Shown: positions 49,812-60,773 of the stretch, in pieces | Layout: each line of letters begins with the position of its first letter | Numbering within the stretch: position 1 is the stretch's first letter | Origin: Symbiodinium natans | Lineage: Eukaryota; Sar; Dinophyceae; Suessiales; Symbiodiniaceae | Length of the DNA: 64,000 nucleotides | NCBI GenBank assembly: GCA_905221605.1 | Contig: CAJNDS010002258.1 | Location: 474,606 to 538,605, forward strand | Reading direction: 5' to 3' | Translations under genes and position numbers: made by a program | Notes under the pieces: model-generated | Told to the model about the DNA's origin: nothing | Databases searched by the model: none | The model's input: only the letters and a program-made list of their open reading frames with translations

Positions 49812-49940
49812 AGAACTTAAGCCTTGGATTTTCCCCCTTGTACTGGCAGTCCTGGAGTCCTTAAGAAGGATTATAGTACCCCTATGATTTCCCTAGTAAG
49901 CACTGCTAGTACAGAGGGGGAACATCCCAACTTAAGCCTC
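49812..49940. mobile_element. MITE-like element, family member 4
   Basis: The left arm AACTTAAGCCTTGGATTTTC and the right arm GAACATCCCAACTTAAGCCT are inverted repeats, enclosing CCCCCTTGTACTGGCAGTCC and the complementary ACTGCTAGTACAGAGGGGG. Same core as the 42736 element, with an extended outer arm. Confidence 0.65.
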
Positions 49941-51085
49941 AAGCCCTGATTAAAAGGCTTATTTCGTGACACTGTGGAGATGGCGCGCGACTGGGCCACT
50001 GCCCGCGCCCGGCTCAGGCTGTCCTGCTGCCTGAAGCTTAGGCTTGTCAGGCAAATTCAGTAAGTTCAGGCTGGTGGCCAGTAGCAGCATGATGGCATGA
50101 GTACAAGAAATAATAATACCAATACTAATGATAAGAATAAGAATAATAACAATGAGGTCCGAAGCTGCACCGAATTTTCAGGTTTCTTTTGCTGGGACTG
50201 CCGATTCTCGCCTAGGAGCTCATGCCGCACCCTATGCTGCCTTCCACGCTTTGCACGGCTTCGTAACGGTGAGACACTCGGTACTCAGCCCTCCAAGCCT
50301 TGTTGCGATCAGGTTCTGCACATAGCTGACATAGCTTCCACACTTCTTCTTTTCTTCCTTCTGCTTGACATGTCGAAGAAGTTTTGTGGCAGGCATGGCA
50401 TGAGGTAAGCATCACATACATGGTTCTTCCAGGTCAGTGGAAGTGGCGCCGATGAGGCCCAGGGTCTAAAGTCTTGCCTGTTGCTTATGATGGTGCCGCC
50501 CGGCGCTCTGCACATGCAATATCTTTATCTGAAGAAGGTTCGTACCCAGGCGCTAGAAGCTTTGCCAGCATGAGGCAGCGTGCACAGTACATCAACAAAA
50601 ACATGCAGCAGTCGATTCGTTCTGTCGTCGTAAGCACAATCTCAGAGAGAGAGAGAGAGAGGGAGGCAAAAACAACAACTGTTTTTAATTGGATCTCGAA
50701 GCAGTTCCTGCAACTATGTAAGAATGTATACGATTGCAATGCATACCGAATACTAATAGCCTATGGTTGTACATAGTAATGCGTGTTTCTCTCTCGTCGT
50801 CGGTCGCATCTCGGGAGAAGTCGGGCCGGCCCCAGATAAGAGAGCATACACATGAGCATCCGCCAGGGTTGGGAAGTAGAGTATGGGACTGATTGATACC
50901 GCTTCAGCAGGCACCTTTCCGAAGTGGCCGCACAAATTGTTCAACCTGCCGCATGACCATGAGGGGTGGGCCTTGGCTTGGGAATGCGCGCGATGCCAAC
51001 GCGAGTGACAAATCCAGCACCAGCATAGTGTTCGGAAGAACAAGTCGAGGCCGGAGAAACCTTTTTCAATACCTGCAAACCAGCT
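49941..51085. other. no confident gene
   Basis: AATAATAC-type repeat near 50108-50155 and a GA microsatellite at 50644-50662. Open frames are short and unrecognised. Confidence 0.3.
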
Positions 51086-51087
51086 TC

Positions 51088-51158
51088 AGGGTTTAGGGTT
51101 TGGGGGGGTGTAGGGTTTAGGGTTTAGGGTTTAGGGTTTAGGGTTTAGGGTTTAGGGA
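51088..51158 (+). repeat. interstitial telomere-like repeat (TTTAGGG)
   Basis: About eight units interrupted once by a G-run (GGGGGGGTG). Confidence 0.9.
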
Positions 51159-53535
51159 GGGACTACAGTAACTTTCGTGCTGCATCTCCCCTCCAGATCT
51201 GTCTCACATAGGCTTAGCCGATCAACTATGGACACATAGAGGAGTAGCGATTGTCGCTTTTTCCCAGCTATGCAGAATGCCAACGAATTCTTAAATTCGT
51301 TCAACTTTGCTTTCCTTGTCTTCTCCAAAACCTGACAGGCACTGGTGCCTTATCTTCCTAGAGGCGCGTGCCCAAATTGCTCAAAACCGCTAGTTGTCGT
51401 CTGTCTCGTAGCCAGGGGGGCATTGTTATAGCAGGTGCGATCATCTGCGAAACTGGCTGCAGCTCCAGGCTATGACCTCTTGGACACTATGCCAGACTGG
51501 ACATCGTATCGACTGAGGCAGACTCATAAATTTTCTCCCCACCCTACAGTAGCAGAAACAACAATAAGAAGTCGTATAGGAGGAGGAGTAGTAGTAGTAG
51601 TGGTAGTAGTACTTGTTGCAAGGAGGGCTGAGACCCCCCCCTCCAGAGTCCATACAAGGCCCGAGAAGTGAAAGAATAATGCAATGGGCACAAGAACTCT
51701 TTTGACTCCAATCTCCCTTTGCGCAGCTCACGTAGAAGAGGGCTGTGCGTTCATGGGCGTGTCAAGCGTGTAAACAGTGTAAGCTTCATTTATGGCATGG
51801 AATCGGTGGGATCGTCACCGCACTTGAGCCAGGCTGTCATCGATGCCAGTCTTCACGCACAAGGCGCAACTCAAAAAGTATGGCAGAGGTAAGAAATGAA
51901 CCTCAAGCGCTGCTTGTTTAGGATATCACCCGATCTTCATCAGCGAGGCTCTGCAGCATTTCCCCACTGGCTGTCACCGGTAGCTTGCGTTTGACTGCGG
52001 CCTTGGCGTGCAACAGCTCGGCTAGGCGGCTTGACTAAAGCCTTGCGAGGCTGCTACTTCACGAGAACCTGATGTACACCGCAGAAGTCCCGGCATTTGG
52101 TGGCTGAGAGCGCGCCACCTTCATAGACAGAGGTTTTGGAGATTTCCCAAATTTCCCAGTTCTGAGCCACAGTGCTGAGGTAGAACACATAACCAGTGGC
52201 CCTGGATCCAAAACGGTCTTCAGCGCCAGCGTCGTGGAGTTTGCAGAGCCCTCATCGTGTGAGTGCTTTTCTTCAGCTTGGTTTCATATACTCGGACATA
52301 GGATGATATAGGTCATCCTCGGTCGTTCTCGCAACAGGCGCTTCGCGCGGCCTTCGTTCTTTTTGTCGAGGATTCCCGCAAGGTCAGGAAAGACAGGCCA
52401 CGCCACGCAACATCACTCAAAGCCATTCTAGCTGTACTAGCTGCGTTCGTTTTCTGTGCCTTTGCAGGCAGACGCCACAGGATGTGCCGAGGCTCGGAGA
52501 ATACTTCACCAACAATTAATGGGCCGTGGTACCGACGTTGTTCGCTGCAGGCATGCATTGGAGCGAGCAAACTCTGCCCGCGACCCTATCCTCATGAAGC
52601 TCGGCTCAAGCAGCCGAAGCTTCATAAGTGTAACCGAAGTACATGAACGAAGCTAAAGTAAGATTAAAAGGGGTGTGCCAGGGCGAGCTTCTTTCAGTCG
52701 TACTGGGGCGACTTTTACTGGAGCTAGATTGCACATCTATACTGGCCGGTGGAAGCGTGCGGAAAGCCCAACGCGTGCATAAGCATTGGTTGCATACCTC
52801 GTGCAAGAGTAAGACACGCAACGTTGGTTGCTGGTTCTCAGACTTTCTTCCATGGCCGAGGCGAGATGTGAATGATGCGAGCCAGAGCCTTGTCAATGTG
52901 TGGCATGCAAGACTTGCCACTGCGCAAATGATGTCCAGTAAGTACGTGCTGTTGTGTATGTCATTTCTTAGTCAAAAGTCGAATCGGGATCAACAAAACA
53001 TGCATAGGGAACATTCCAACTGGAGGGAAGGAAGGAAGCAAGAAGCAAGCTCCAAATTGCTGAGTGAAGCTGATGAGACCTCGACTTTCCCTGCGGGATG
53101 GATGCAATTGGTATTTCTGCCAAGTCACAGGCTTTAAGTGCCGCGAATTCTGGCTTGACTTTGGGGCGCAGCCCCATGCACAACCGCGAACAGACGGAAC
53201 TGTTGTAAGTTGCCGTATTTGGAGCATTGTAAATTAATGGAAATGCGGCAACTTGCGGTATTTGTAGTCTGAGACCCAAATGCGGCAATGCACGGCGTTT
53301 GTTGCATGGAGCTTGCGGATCGGAAGAAGTCCTCTAGCTCATCCATCCTTATCTCTTTTGTTCTTTATCCCTGGATTTCGATGTTTTGCTTCATCTTGTT
53401 TTTGCTTATTGTTGATCCCTCACCGCTAACTTAGCTTCGTAGGTGATCGGAGTGATGAAGAAGCTCCAGGAGCCGCCAAGGACCACCAAAGATGCCTCTG
53501 ATAAGGTCTGCACTCTGTAGCGGTCGCACAGTGCC
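51159..53535. other. no confident gene
   Basis: AGT trinucleotide patch at 51575-51615. The 164-codon + frame at 52643-53137 is the longest non-repetitive frame; it is basic with no recognised motif. A TGCGGCAA-containing repeat occurs near 53247 and 53280. Confidence 0.25.
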
Positions 53536-53539
53536 TGCA

Positions 53540-54425
53540 GCATGGTGTCTTTGCTTGTGCCGCGTCCTGTGTTGTTCTTGTTGTTGGTAGTGGCACTAAG
53601 TGTTCTGGTTGTTCTGGTTGCTGCGGTTGCTGTGGGTGGTTGCTGTTTTCAGCTGAGGTTGATATGGTTGCTGTGGTTGCTGTGGTTACGGTTGCTGCTT
53701 CTGTGGATGTTACTGTTGTTGTTGGTTATTGTTGTTGTGCTGCTGTTGCCGTGGTTGCTGTCGTCGTTGTCGTTGTGGTGGTGGTTGTGGTTGTTCTTGT
53801 TATTGTTCTTCTCTTCTTGTTTTTCTTGTTATTGGTCTTGCTCTTGGTCTTGCTCTTGTTCTTGCTGTTGGCTCCCAGGCAATGCAAACGCGCAAAACGC
53901 GCGTGCCGATCGCATCGGTATTTACAGTGTTTTCATACCCCAACACCACTGCCATCAGTGTTCTCGCCGCGTGCGATTGCCACGTTCTCACGCATGTGGA
54001 GAAAACATATCGCTTTTTTGCGATGTTTCGCATGTGCTCGAGTCTGCTCAAGGCCAAAAACATCGTTTTTGGCGATGTTTCGCATGCCGCATGTGTTCGA
54101 GGCCGAAAACCTCTTATTTGATGGTTACGTCCGTCTTACCAGTGCGTGCGAGTGGCCAGAGCATCCAGGATGACGTCCGTGTTACCAGTGCGTGCAAGTG
54201 GCCACAGCATCCATGCCCTGTTGTTGCTGCTACTGCTGTTGCTGCTGTTGCTGCTGTTGTTGCTGTCGTTGCTGTGGTGGCTGTGGTTGCTGTGGTGGCC
54301 GTGGTGGCCGTTGTGGCTGTTATGGCTGTTGCTTGCTGGTGTGGCTGTTGGGACGGTTGCTGCTTTTGTTGCTGCTTTCGTTCACGTTGTTGTTATCGTC
54401 CTCCTTGTTGCGCAGCAACAGCAGC
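53540..54425. repeat. GTT/GCT low-complexity region with internal tandem repeats
   Basis: T/G-rich trinucleotide-like sequence (53570-53880 and 54215-54420) flanks two tandem repeats. A block with GCGATGTTTCGCATG recurs at about 54019 and 54074. A 44-base block with TACCAGTGCGTGC and TGGCCA recurs at about 54136 and 54180. The long frame 53542-54687 through it is mostly Val/Leu/Ala runs and is not credible as a gene. Confidence 0.7.
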
Positions 54426-54841
54426 AGAATTGTCAAGGAGCCTCATTCGAAAGCCGCAAGCATCGACATGGCCAAGGACAGCCAGTTTAAGACTGGCATC
54501 AATGGAGTACGTCTTAAGCTACTGTCCCAGCGCTGAAACGGTAGCTGCTCATGCTGAAGTTGCCCAGAACTGTCTGAAGTTATGCTTTGCGCTCCGCGTC
54601 CACTGCAAAATCCTTTCACTGCTTGAGCACTTGAAATTTCGCTCGCAGACAGGTGAAGAATGGACGAGGAAGGTGAACCAGCTATAAGTATTTAGGCATC
54701 CTTGAGCTTCAGGAATTTTTGAAACCATGACTCCAACCAACCCCGTAGATAGAATTTGAAACAATCGATGGGTCCGAGGCATCGAATCCGCAAGGAAGCC
54801 CACCCCGAAGATCCCCGAACACGCCAAGCACACACAAAAAC

Positions 54842-54858
54842 AAACCCTAAACCCTAAA
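54842..54858 (-). repeat. interstitial telomere-like repeat (CCCTAAA)
   Basis: Two units plus part of a third. Confidence 0.7.
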
Positions 54859-57830
54859 CACCTTGGACTTTTGCCTTCCAGCTTCACCTTCGGGTTTCAA
54901 CAAATCCGACGGTCCTCAAAGAGCTTTGCACCAGGAGCGTTTATTGTAAAATCGGATTTATGCTAGGAGGCTGTGGCCACACACTGGAACCGACCCAACG
55001 ATAAAGCCTTTCCAACAGGAGCCCTTGCTGCAAAATCTTGTCTGGCTTATGTGAACTTATGAGGAGTTTCCACCCACACAATTGATCCGACCCAATAGAT
55101 AGACCATTGGGTTTTGGACCTTACGATGGTGGCATTGAGGCATGAGCTGCGTAGGCTGGACTGGGACGAGTCGGGTGCAGCACTCGGGCGGAAACCATAG
55201 ATAGAACATGAGTTGCAAGCAAAAGTGCACCTACCAGCCCTGAAGCACGCTGTGGGTACAGGCACAAGCGCTCGGCACACATCCCCCCACCCAAGCCAAG
55301 CCTTCGAAAGAATTCCCCCCTCCTGAAAATCAAGTCCTATCTACTCAAGGACGCTTACAATAAAATTGTAAACATTGCGCACGCTGACGTTTCGGAATTT
55401 CCGAAAGCCCGGGGGAGGGGGAGGGTAAAGTCAAAAGAGCAGCTGCTTGTCCCGTGCTGGGGGGAGCTGATGAGCTCATGCATCCCTTTCGTTTTGGGAT
55501 TTCGGGTTTAGGGTTGGCATCTTCGCGCATACTGCTTTTGAGATCTTTGAGCATACCCTCTATGATGTCACTGTCAAGCTATACAAAGCATTCCAGAGAG
55601 TAGTGTCCTATCAAGTTGTGCCTGAAGCTTGGTGCCGCGAAGTGGCGACTCTCGCCCTGCAGTCATAGGCACTGTGGTGTGGGGGCGGGCTGGGCAGAAA
55701 GGGCAGCAGTCGAGTCCCTTGTGAAAAGGGTTGGCATAGTTCGTCCCAGGCAGGCAGGCAGTGCAGCAGTCCTAGCCGTAAAGAGGCAAGAGGGTTTAGG
55801 GTTTAGGCTCTTGAGGAGCTTTGCTCTTTAGATGGTCTTGAACATGTTGGCATCATTGCTTCAGCACCCCTGTTGGCTGAGTCGTTGATTGCTGCCTCGA
55901 TGGACTTTTAATGGTATCTTGTGACTTGTGCCTGGCTGAAAGAGCACCCGTGTAGTTCGAGAGCCCACTGCGTTTGCCATGTTGCGGTTTGGAACAGTAT
56001 TTCTCCACGCAACACTCCCAGAAAGAGTGAAGGGGGGGCGGCAGGACCTCTGAACACCCTCGGGTTGAGGCGACAACGCCAAGTAGGCCAGGCTGAAATG
56101 TCCGTGAAGTCGCCTTAGCCAGGAGCTCCATCGGCACACCGGCATGTTGTCGTCCTGGCCAGTGGGGCTCCAAATCTGCAACGCGATGCAGCGCGGCTTC
56201 AAGCTGGAAGAATCTCAGCATGATCTTCGCTCTGCTCTGAGGAATATGTTGCTTTTCAACGACTGGCTGCTCAGATCAAAGCAGAAGGCGCAGTTCGGGT
56301 TTCCATTCCAGGCAGACATGGCTTGTCATGTCCACGAGGCCGATCGGTCACCAGGTTGGACTTGGAAAGCTTCCAGTCGGATGGCCACATCCTTACTGCA
56401 AATGCGCACATGCCTGCGTTCGGAAAGTCTGCTTGATGTCTGGGATGCGAATCCAGTTCGACTTATATGCGCAGCGGGATCTCAATCTGTGGTCAGGCGA
56501 CAACAAGATGCAGGCAGTTCTGTTGACGGGGTATGCAAGTCCCCACTGGCCATGGCTCAATCATTCTGCTGAATGCGAAGCTGAGCATCATGCCTGCCTG
56601 CACCAGGTGGAGTCTCAACAAGACGCCCACGCCGCAATGACCGGATACACAACATCAGACAGTGAGGACGAAGACCACGATCAGGTGGGACCGTGCCACA
56701 CAGTAGCCCAAGCAGCATGAAGTGTCAGAGCCGTCCTGCTTCTTGCGAGGGGAGCAGCGCCCGAGACTCAGAATATTTTGCAGATTCAGATGCCAGTGAG
56801 TCTGGTGAGCAACTTCCAGTCGGACTGGATCCTGCAAGGAGTTGCGGAAAGCCTGCCGATCAAAGGCCTGCTTAGTCACACAGAACAAACTCTTCACTTC
56901 CATGCCAGCAGCCTCTGTGCAATTGACGACATGCACAAGAAAAGATCTGGCAACTCGACGTTTCTGGTGCTTCTCGGAATTCGGAGGATTCGGAAAATGC
57001 AGTCTTTCGGAGCAGGTGTCTGCCATGTTCTCGGATTGGCCCTTCCACCGTGGACTGCCCCTGGACACTCAGCTGCAGTGGGCAGACCGACTCAGTTACG
57101 GTACCCTTGAGTAGCCAGCGGCTGGTTGCTTCCTCATTTCGGCGACCCTAAGAGGATCATGGGCCGTGGGTAACTACGTGTATGTAAGGACCGCAACATC
57201 TTAAAAGCACTGTGGGCGAAAAGGGTGCAGGATCACAGGCCGCGGGCGGGGTGATTCGGAGGCCTGTGACGCGGAAAGAAGCCTTCTGAAGCATGCCAGA
57301 AAGAAAGTCTTGAGAAGAGAGTAGCGTGAGAATGTGAGGGATCTGCCGAGGACAGGCAAACATCTGTCTCCTGCTCTCTATGCTAAGGAGGATCTGCGGC
57401 GCGGCCTGGCACAAGGCTCAGGCTGACTGTGATGTGGGTCAGGAGTCGTCCTTTCAGTCTGTTGCATGGGCGAAAGCATGTTGTAAGCAGGCGACTTCCA
57501 ATCGTAGCAACGTAGATCTTGCTCGAACAACAGCCTGAACCATTTTAGCTCAGGCCCTGGTGCGACAAGTTCCGCGACAAGAGCTACTGGCGACCTGGCT
57601 GCAGAAACGCAGAAACGGCACCGCGGGTCAAATGCTTGGGAGTCTTAATATTGCCTGTATTTGCCTGTTCTTGCATTTCGCTGGCATCGACCATGCTGAT
57701 GCTTGCAATCGGGGTGCATCTTTCAGGTTTGGCTGGATGTCTTCGAAGCGCATCGTGTGGCGGAGACGACTGTTCTTTTTAAAGCTTATCAGTCAAGACC
57801 GTCAGGATACTATCTGAGCGACAGAATGTT
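54859..57830 (+). other. possible exons upstream of the 7-TM gene, unrecognised
   Basis: Protein-like + stretches: 55533-55620 (LYDVTVKLYKAFQRVVSYQ) and 56165-56280 (RGFKLEESQHDLRSALRNML). Frames 56328-56720 and 56778-57110 are weaker. Short TTTAGGG pairs occur at 55504-55516 and 55793-55808. No family is recognised. Confidence 0.28.
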
Positions 57831-57833
57831 TTC

Positions 57834-59504
57834 GTGTGCGAGTGCCTGAGCCGCCAAGCCGCCTCAGCACTTCTGGCTCTAGCTAACGGGGCGTGCATGG
57901 TCACTAGGATGGTGTCCGTTATGGAAGTGTCAGAAGCCTTGGACACGATTCTCACAACGATGGAGGCAAACCAGACGGAGCATCGGAAAATGCACTTGGA
58001 ACTATTGAAGGCCATCGAGGGAATGGGAAGGAGGAGGTCCGAGACCGGGCCTTCGACAATGCGAAAGAGCGCTCCTTCCTTGGGAAGGGAGCATCATTCA
58101 CTGGGGCCTGCGCCCTCCATGCAGGAGATGCAAGATGCAACACGGAAAGCCCTCACGGACTCCTGCTCTCTCTTCAAGTCCTTCTCCGCGAAATCCTGGC
58201 CCGAAAGACGCAGCTATCGCAGCCTGCAGTCTGTGGGAGAGGACACAACAGAAAATCTGCCAATGGGGTTGCCATGCGCGCCGGCACCTGCAGCTGTGCA
58301 GGACGGCGCTTTGCAGAATTTGCAGGGGCCTTGCTCGCCAGCAGCGGTTTTCCCGATGCCAGGGGGACGCAGAGGCAGCAACGGCAGCAACATGCAGACC
58401 ATGGATCGGAACTCACAAGCGCAGATTCTCAGCACAGGCTCGGACTTGGATTCGGGAGATGGTTGGGCCATAAGGATGTTGACAACATATCCACGCTGCG
58501 TCATGCTGTGCGTGTCAGTCCCTGGACTCCTTCAGCTTGTTTGCATGTCTTGGCTAACGATTGTGGGCTATGCAAACAGCACGATCTTGTCACTGAATTC
58601 GGTTTCGACTGCTGTCTATGCATCGCTTGCCATTGCATCCGTGGCACTGTTGGACAAAGCTTGGCGGTCCTCGCACTTTGAGATTGCAGTATCTCGTCTG
58701 CAGCTTCTGGTGGAAGATTTCAAGAAGCGTTGGAGCCAAGTGTCTGGAAGAGAGTGGCGGAGATACACAGCTGCCTGGCTTCTAACTGTCGCAGCTTTCG
58801 CTGCCACACAAGTGCTCCAAGCCTGGGTAGATGAACACGAAGGGATCAGTACCAAGGGAGGCATCCACAAGTCCTGGAAATACATCATTGGGGCACTAAA
58901 TCTGGTAAGCTATGGCATCTCCAGTGCAGTTGTGATATTGGCGGCCTTTGTTCAGACGGACCTCTTGCTTGGATTGGACAAGAGCCTGGATTGCTGGTGC
59001 TGCCAGATTGTCAACCACAACGTAGACTTTGGTTTGGGCGTGGAGAGTTGGAACGCGACCCAGGCCTTGCTGAAGTCTATCGCACGAGAGCTGGCGCCAA
59101 GCTTCCTGGCACTTCAGATCCTGTCCGGTCTCGGTTTTGTGTACTTCCTGGCGGTCGGCGTCACTTTTGTGTTTCGCTCGGAACACCAGCCTGTGCTGCT
59201 GCTGGTCGAAGGCCTTTCCTCGTTGCCGCTTGTGTGGCTTTTTCTGCTCAGCTTGCATGTCTGCTCACACGGTGCAGAACTGACTGAGAAGTGTCAAGGC
59301 ATCCCGGCATTTGTGAATCAGATTCTGACCACGCATAGTACCGATGTTGACAGGCAATACCTAGTCCGATTTGTTTCTGATAGCTCGGCCGGCTTCATTG
59401 TCAGAGACACGAAGCTGACAAGGGAGCTCTTCATGAAGCAGCTCTTTCTTTTTGTTGGGCTACTCTCCGCACTTGTGAGTGTGCTTTCACGCTTATACTT
59501 CTGA
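57834..59504 (+). CDS. seven-helix membrane protein, gustatory-receptor-like fold candidate
   Basis: 556 codons without an intron. Residues 1-215 are hydrophilic, with a short helical segment (EVSEALDTILTTMEAN, about 31-46) and Ser/Arg/Gln-rich disorder. Seven hydrophobic segments follow: about 222-245, 250-273, 311-331, 349-372, 421-447, 452-477 and 533-553. The loops after helices 4 and 6 are long (about 50 residues each), and the last helix ends almost at the C-terminus (LSALVSVLSRLYF). N-terminal soluble part, seven helices, a long last loop and a very short tail match the layout of gustatory-receptor-like (GRL) proteins known from insects and reported from protists. This would imply a ligand-gated or chemosensory plasma-membrane role, but I see no diagnostic residue match, so it is an inference. 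Alternative starts are Met22, Met26 and Met30. It could equally be a lineage-specific membrane protein. Confidence 0.72.
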   Translation: MCECLSRQAASALLALANGACMVTRMVSVMEVSEALDTILTTMEANQTEHRKMHLELLKAIEGMGRRRSETGPSTMRKSAPSLGREHHSLGPAPSMQEMQDATRKALTDSCSLFKSFSAKSWPERRSYRSLQSVGEDTTENLPMGLPCAPAPAAVQDGALQNLQGPCSPAAVFPMPGGRRGSNGSNMQTMDRNSQAQILSTGSDLDSGDGWAIRMLTTYPRCVMLCVSVPGLLQLVCMSWLTIVGYANSTILSLNSVSTAVYASLAIASVALLDKAWRSSHFEIAVSRLQLLVEDFKKRWSQVSGREWRRYTAAWLLTVAAFAATQVLQAWVDEHEGISTKGGIHKSWKYIIGALNLVSYGISSAVVILAAFVQTDLLLGLDKSLDCWCCQIVNHNVDFGLGVESWNATQALLKSIARELAPSFLALQILSGLGFVYFLAVGVTFVFRSEHQPVLLLVEGLSSLPLVWLFLLSLHVCSHGAELTEKCQGIPAFVNQILTTHSTDVDRQYLVRFVSDSSAGFIVRDTKLTRELFMKQLFLFVGLLSALVSVLSRLYF

Positions 59505-60730
59505 CTTTTTTTCGGCAGCTTGCGTCCACAAATGTGGACCGCACGCCGAGCCGCGCAAGTCTTGATGCCCTCTCCTAGGATGCATGTAGATCGCATTGTC
59601 TGCGTCAGAGCGTAGGCCATGCACAAATTCAATTAGAATCTGTCGGAAGACATGCCGGAACAAAAGAAGCAACCATTCTCAAACAAAGCACTGCTCCCAA
59701 ACACCGGCCTGTCCAAAACAACTCCACACCATCAAACGTTCGACCCCACTTCCACGGGGCGGCGCGGAAGTGGGCAAGAATATGTTGCGCAGCCGCTTGC
59801 TATAGGAGCTCCTTCGGGCAGACCAAATCCTGCGACGCGTTGCCATCATCAAGGAGGCTCAGTGGGAGAAGAGCAGAACCAAGGTGGCTTCACGCCTGCG
59901 TTCGCCACAGTATCTGAGGGAGAGCACCGGGCAGAAGGGCACAAAGGAGCATGTAGTGGCCGTAGTGCCAAAAGTGCCAATCGTGCCATCGGGGAACTCA
60001 CTGAGCTCAACTGGCCTGGCAGCAGCTCTCACTCAAGAACTTTGAGCTTCGGGTCACCTAAGTTCAAGCATCCCGGGAGGCAAGTGTGGAGGCGAAGCTT
60101 GCCTGGCACTCGATGGATGTCTGGTTGTCAGGAATGCATCTGTTCCGGTGATTGCATCCTCTGAGGTCGTCTCGGATCGGACCATTGGGTTCGGTACACA
60201 GACACGCAAATGGGTCGCCACACTGCAGCAGGAGGAGACGAAGCTTCATGTGACAGCCTGAGTGGGTAAATTACCTGCGAGCACAAGCTTGCAACGCCAC
60301 GTAGAAGCTAAAGAGCCGAGGTGGCTTTGAAGTGGGCCCGGTTTCTCTTCTGGTATACCTGTGGGCAGTTCATGGTCTTCAAGGCCTCGGTAGGTCTTCT
60401 CACTGCGGATGGTCACCATGTCACCGTGTGCGCGGCTTGTCGCCTGCGGAAGGTCGCCCACCTGAAATGCATCAGGGAGCTTGCACCTTAGTCAGAGCGG
60501 CATGCCGCTACATCATGTTGCAACAACCCTTGACTGCATGTTCAGAACTTGGCCTGGCAGCAAGCAGCACCCCGGTGCTGCTTGTACTGCTCCGACGGTT
60601 CCCCGCATGATCACGAGTCAGACGGTCAATCCTTTGCTTGGACATTGGTCAAGTATGTACACGGTCCCGGCAGCTTGAGTTGTAAACGCTGCGCGTCGAC
60701 CGCCTCGGCCCCGCGGAGAGTCCTTGCCGC
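59505..60730. other. no confident gene
   Basis: The + frame 59652-60164 (170 codons, low-hydrophobicity) overlaps another open + frame at about 59838-60045 (LRRVAIIKEAQWEKSRTKVA). Neither is recognised. The 3' UTR of the 7-TM gene should lie at the start of this stretch. Confidence 0.25.
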
Positions 60731-60773
60731 TTTAGGGTTTAGGGTTTAGGGTTTAGGGTTTAGGGTTTAGGGT
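60731..60773 (+). repeat. interstitial telomere-like repeat (TTTAGGG)
   Basis: Six uninterrupted units. Confidence 0.9.

Noticed and set aside
53542-54687. 381-codon ORF as a membrane protein gene
   Set aside because: Most of it is Val/Leu/Ala/Cys runs from GTT/GCT repeats, other frames are equally open, and it has no motif.
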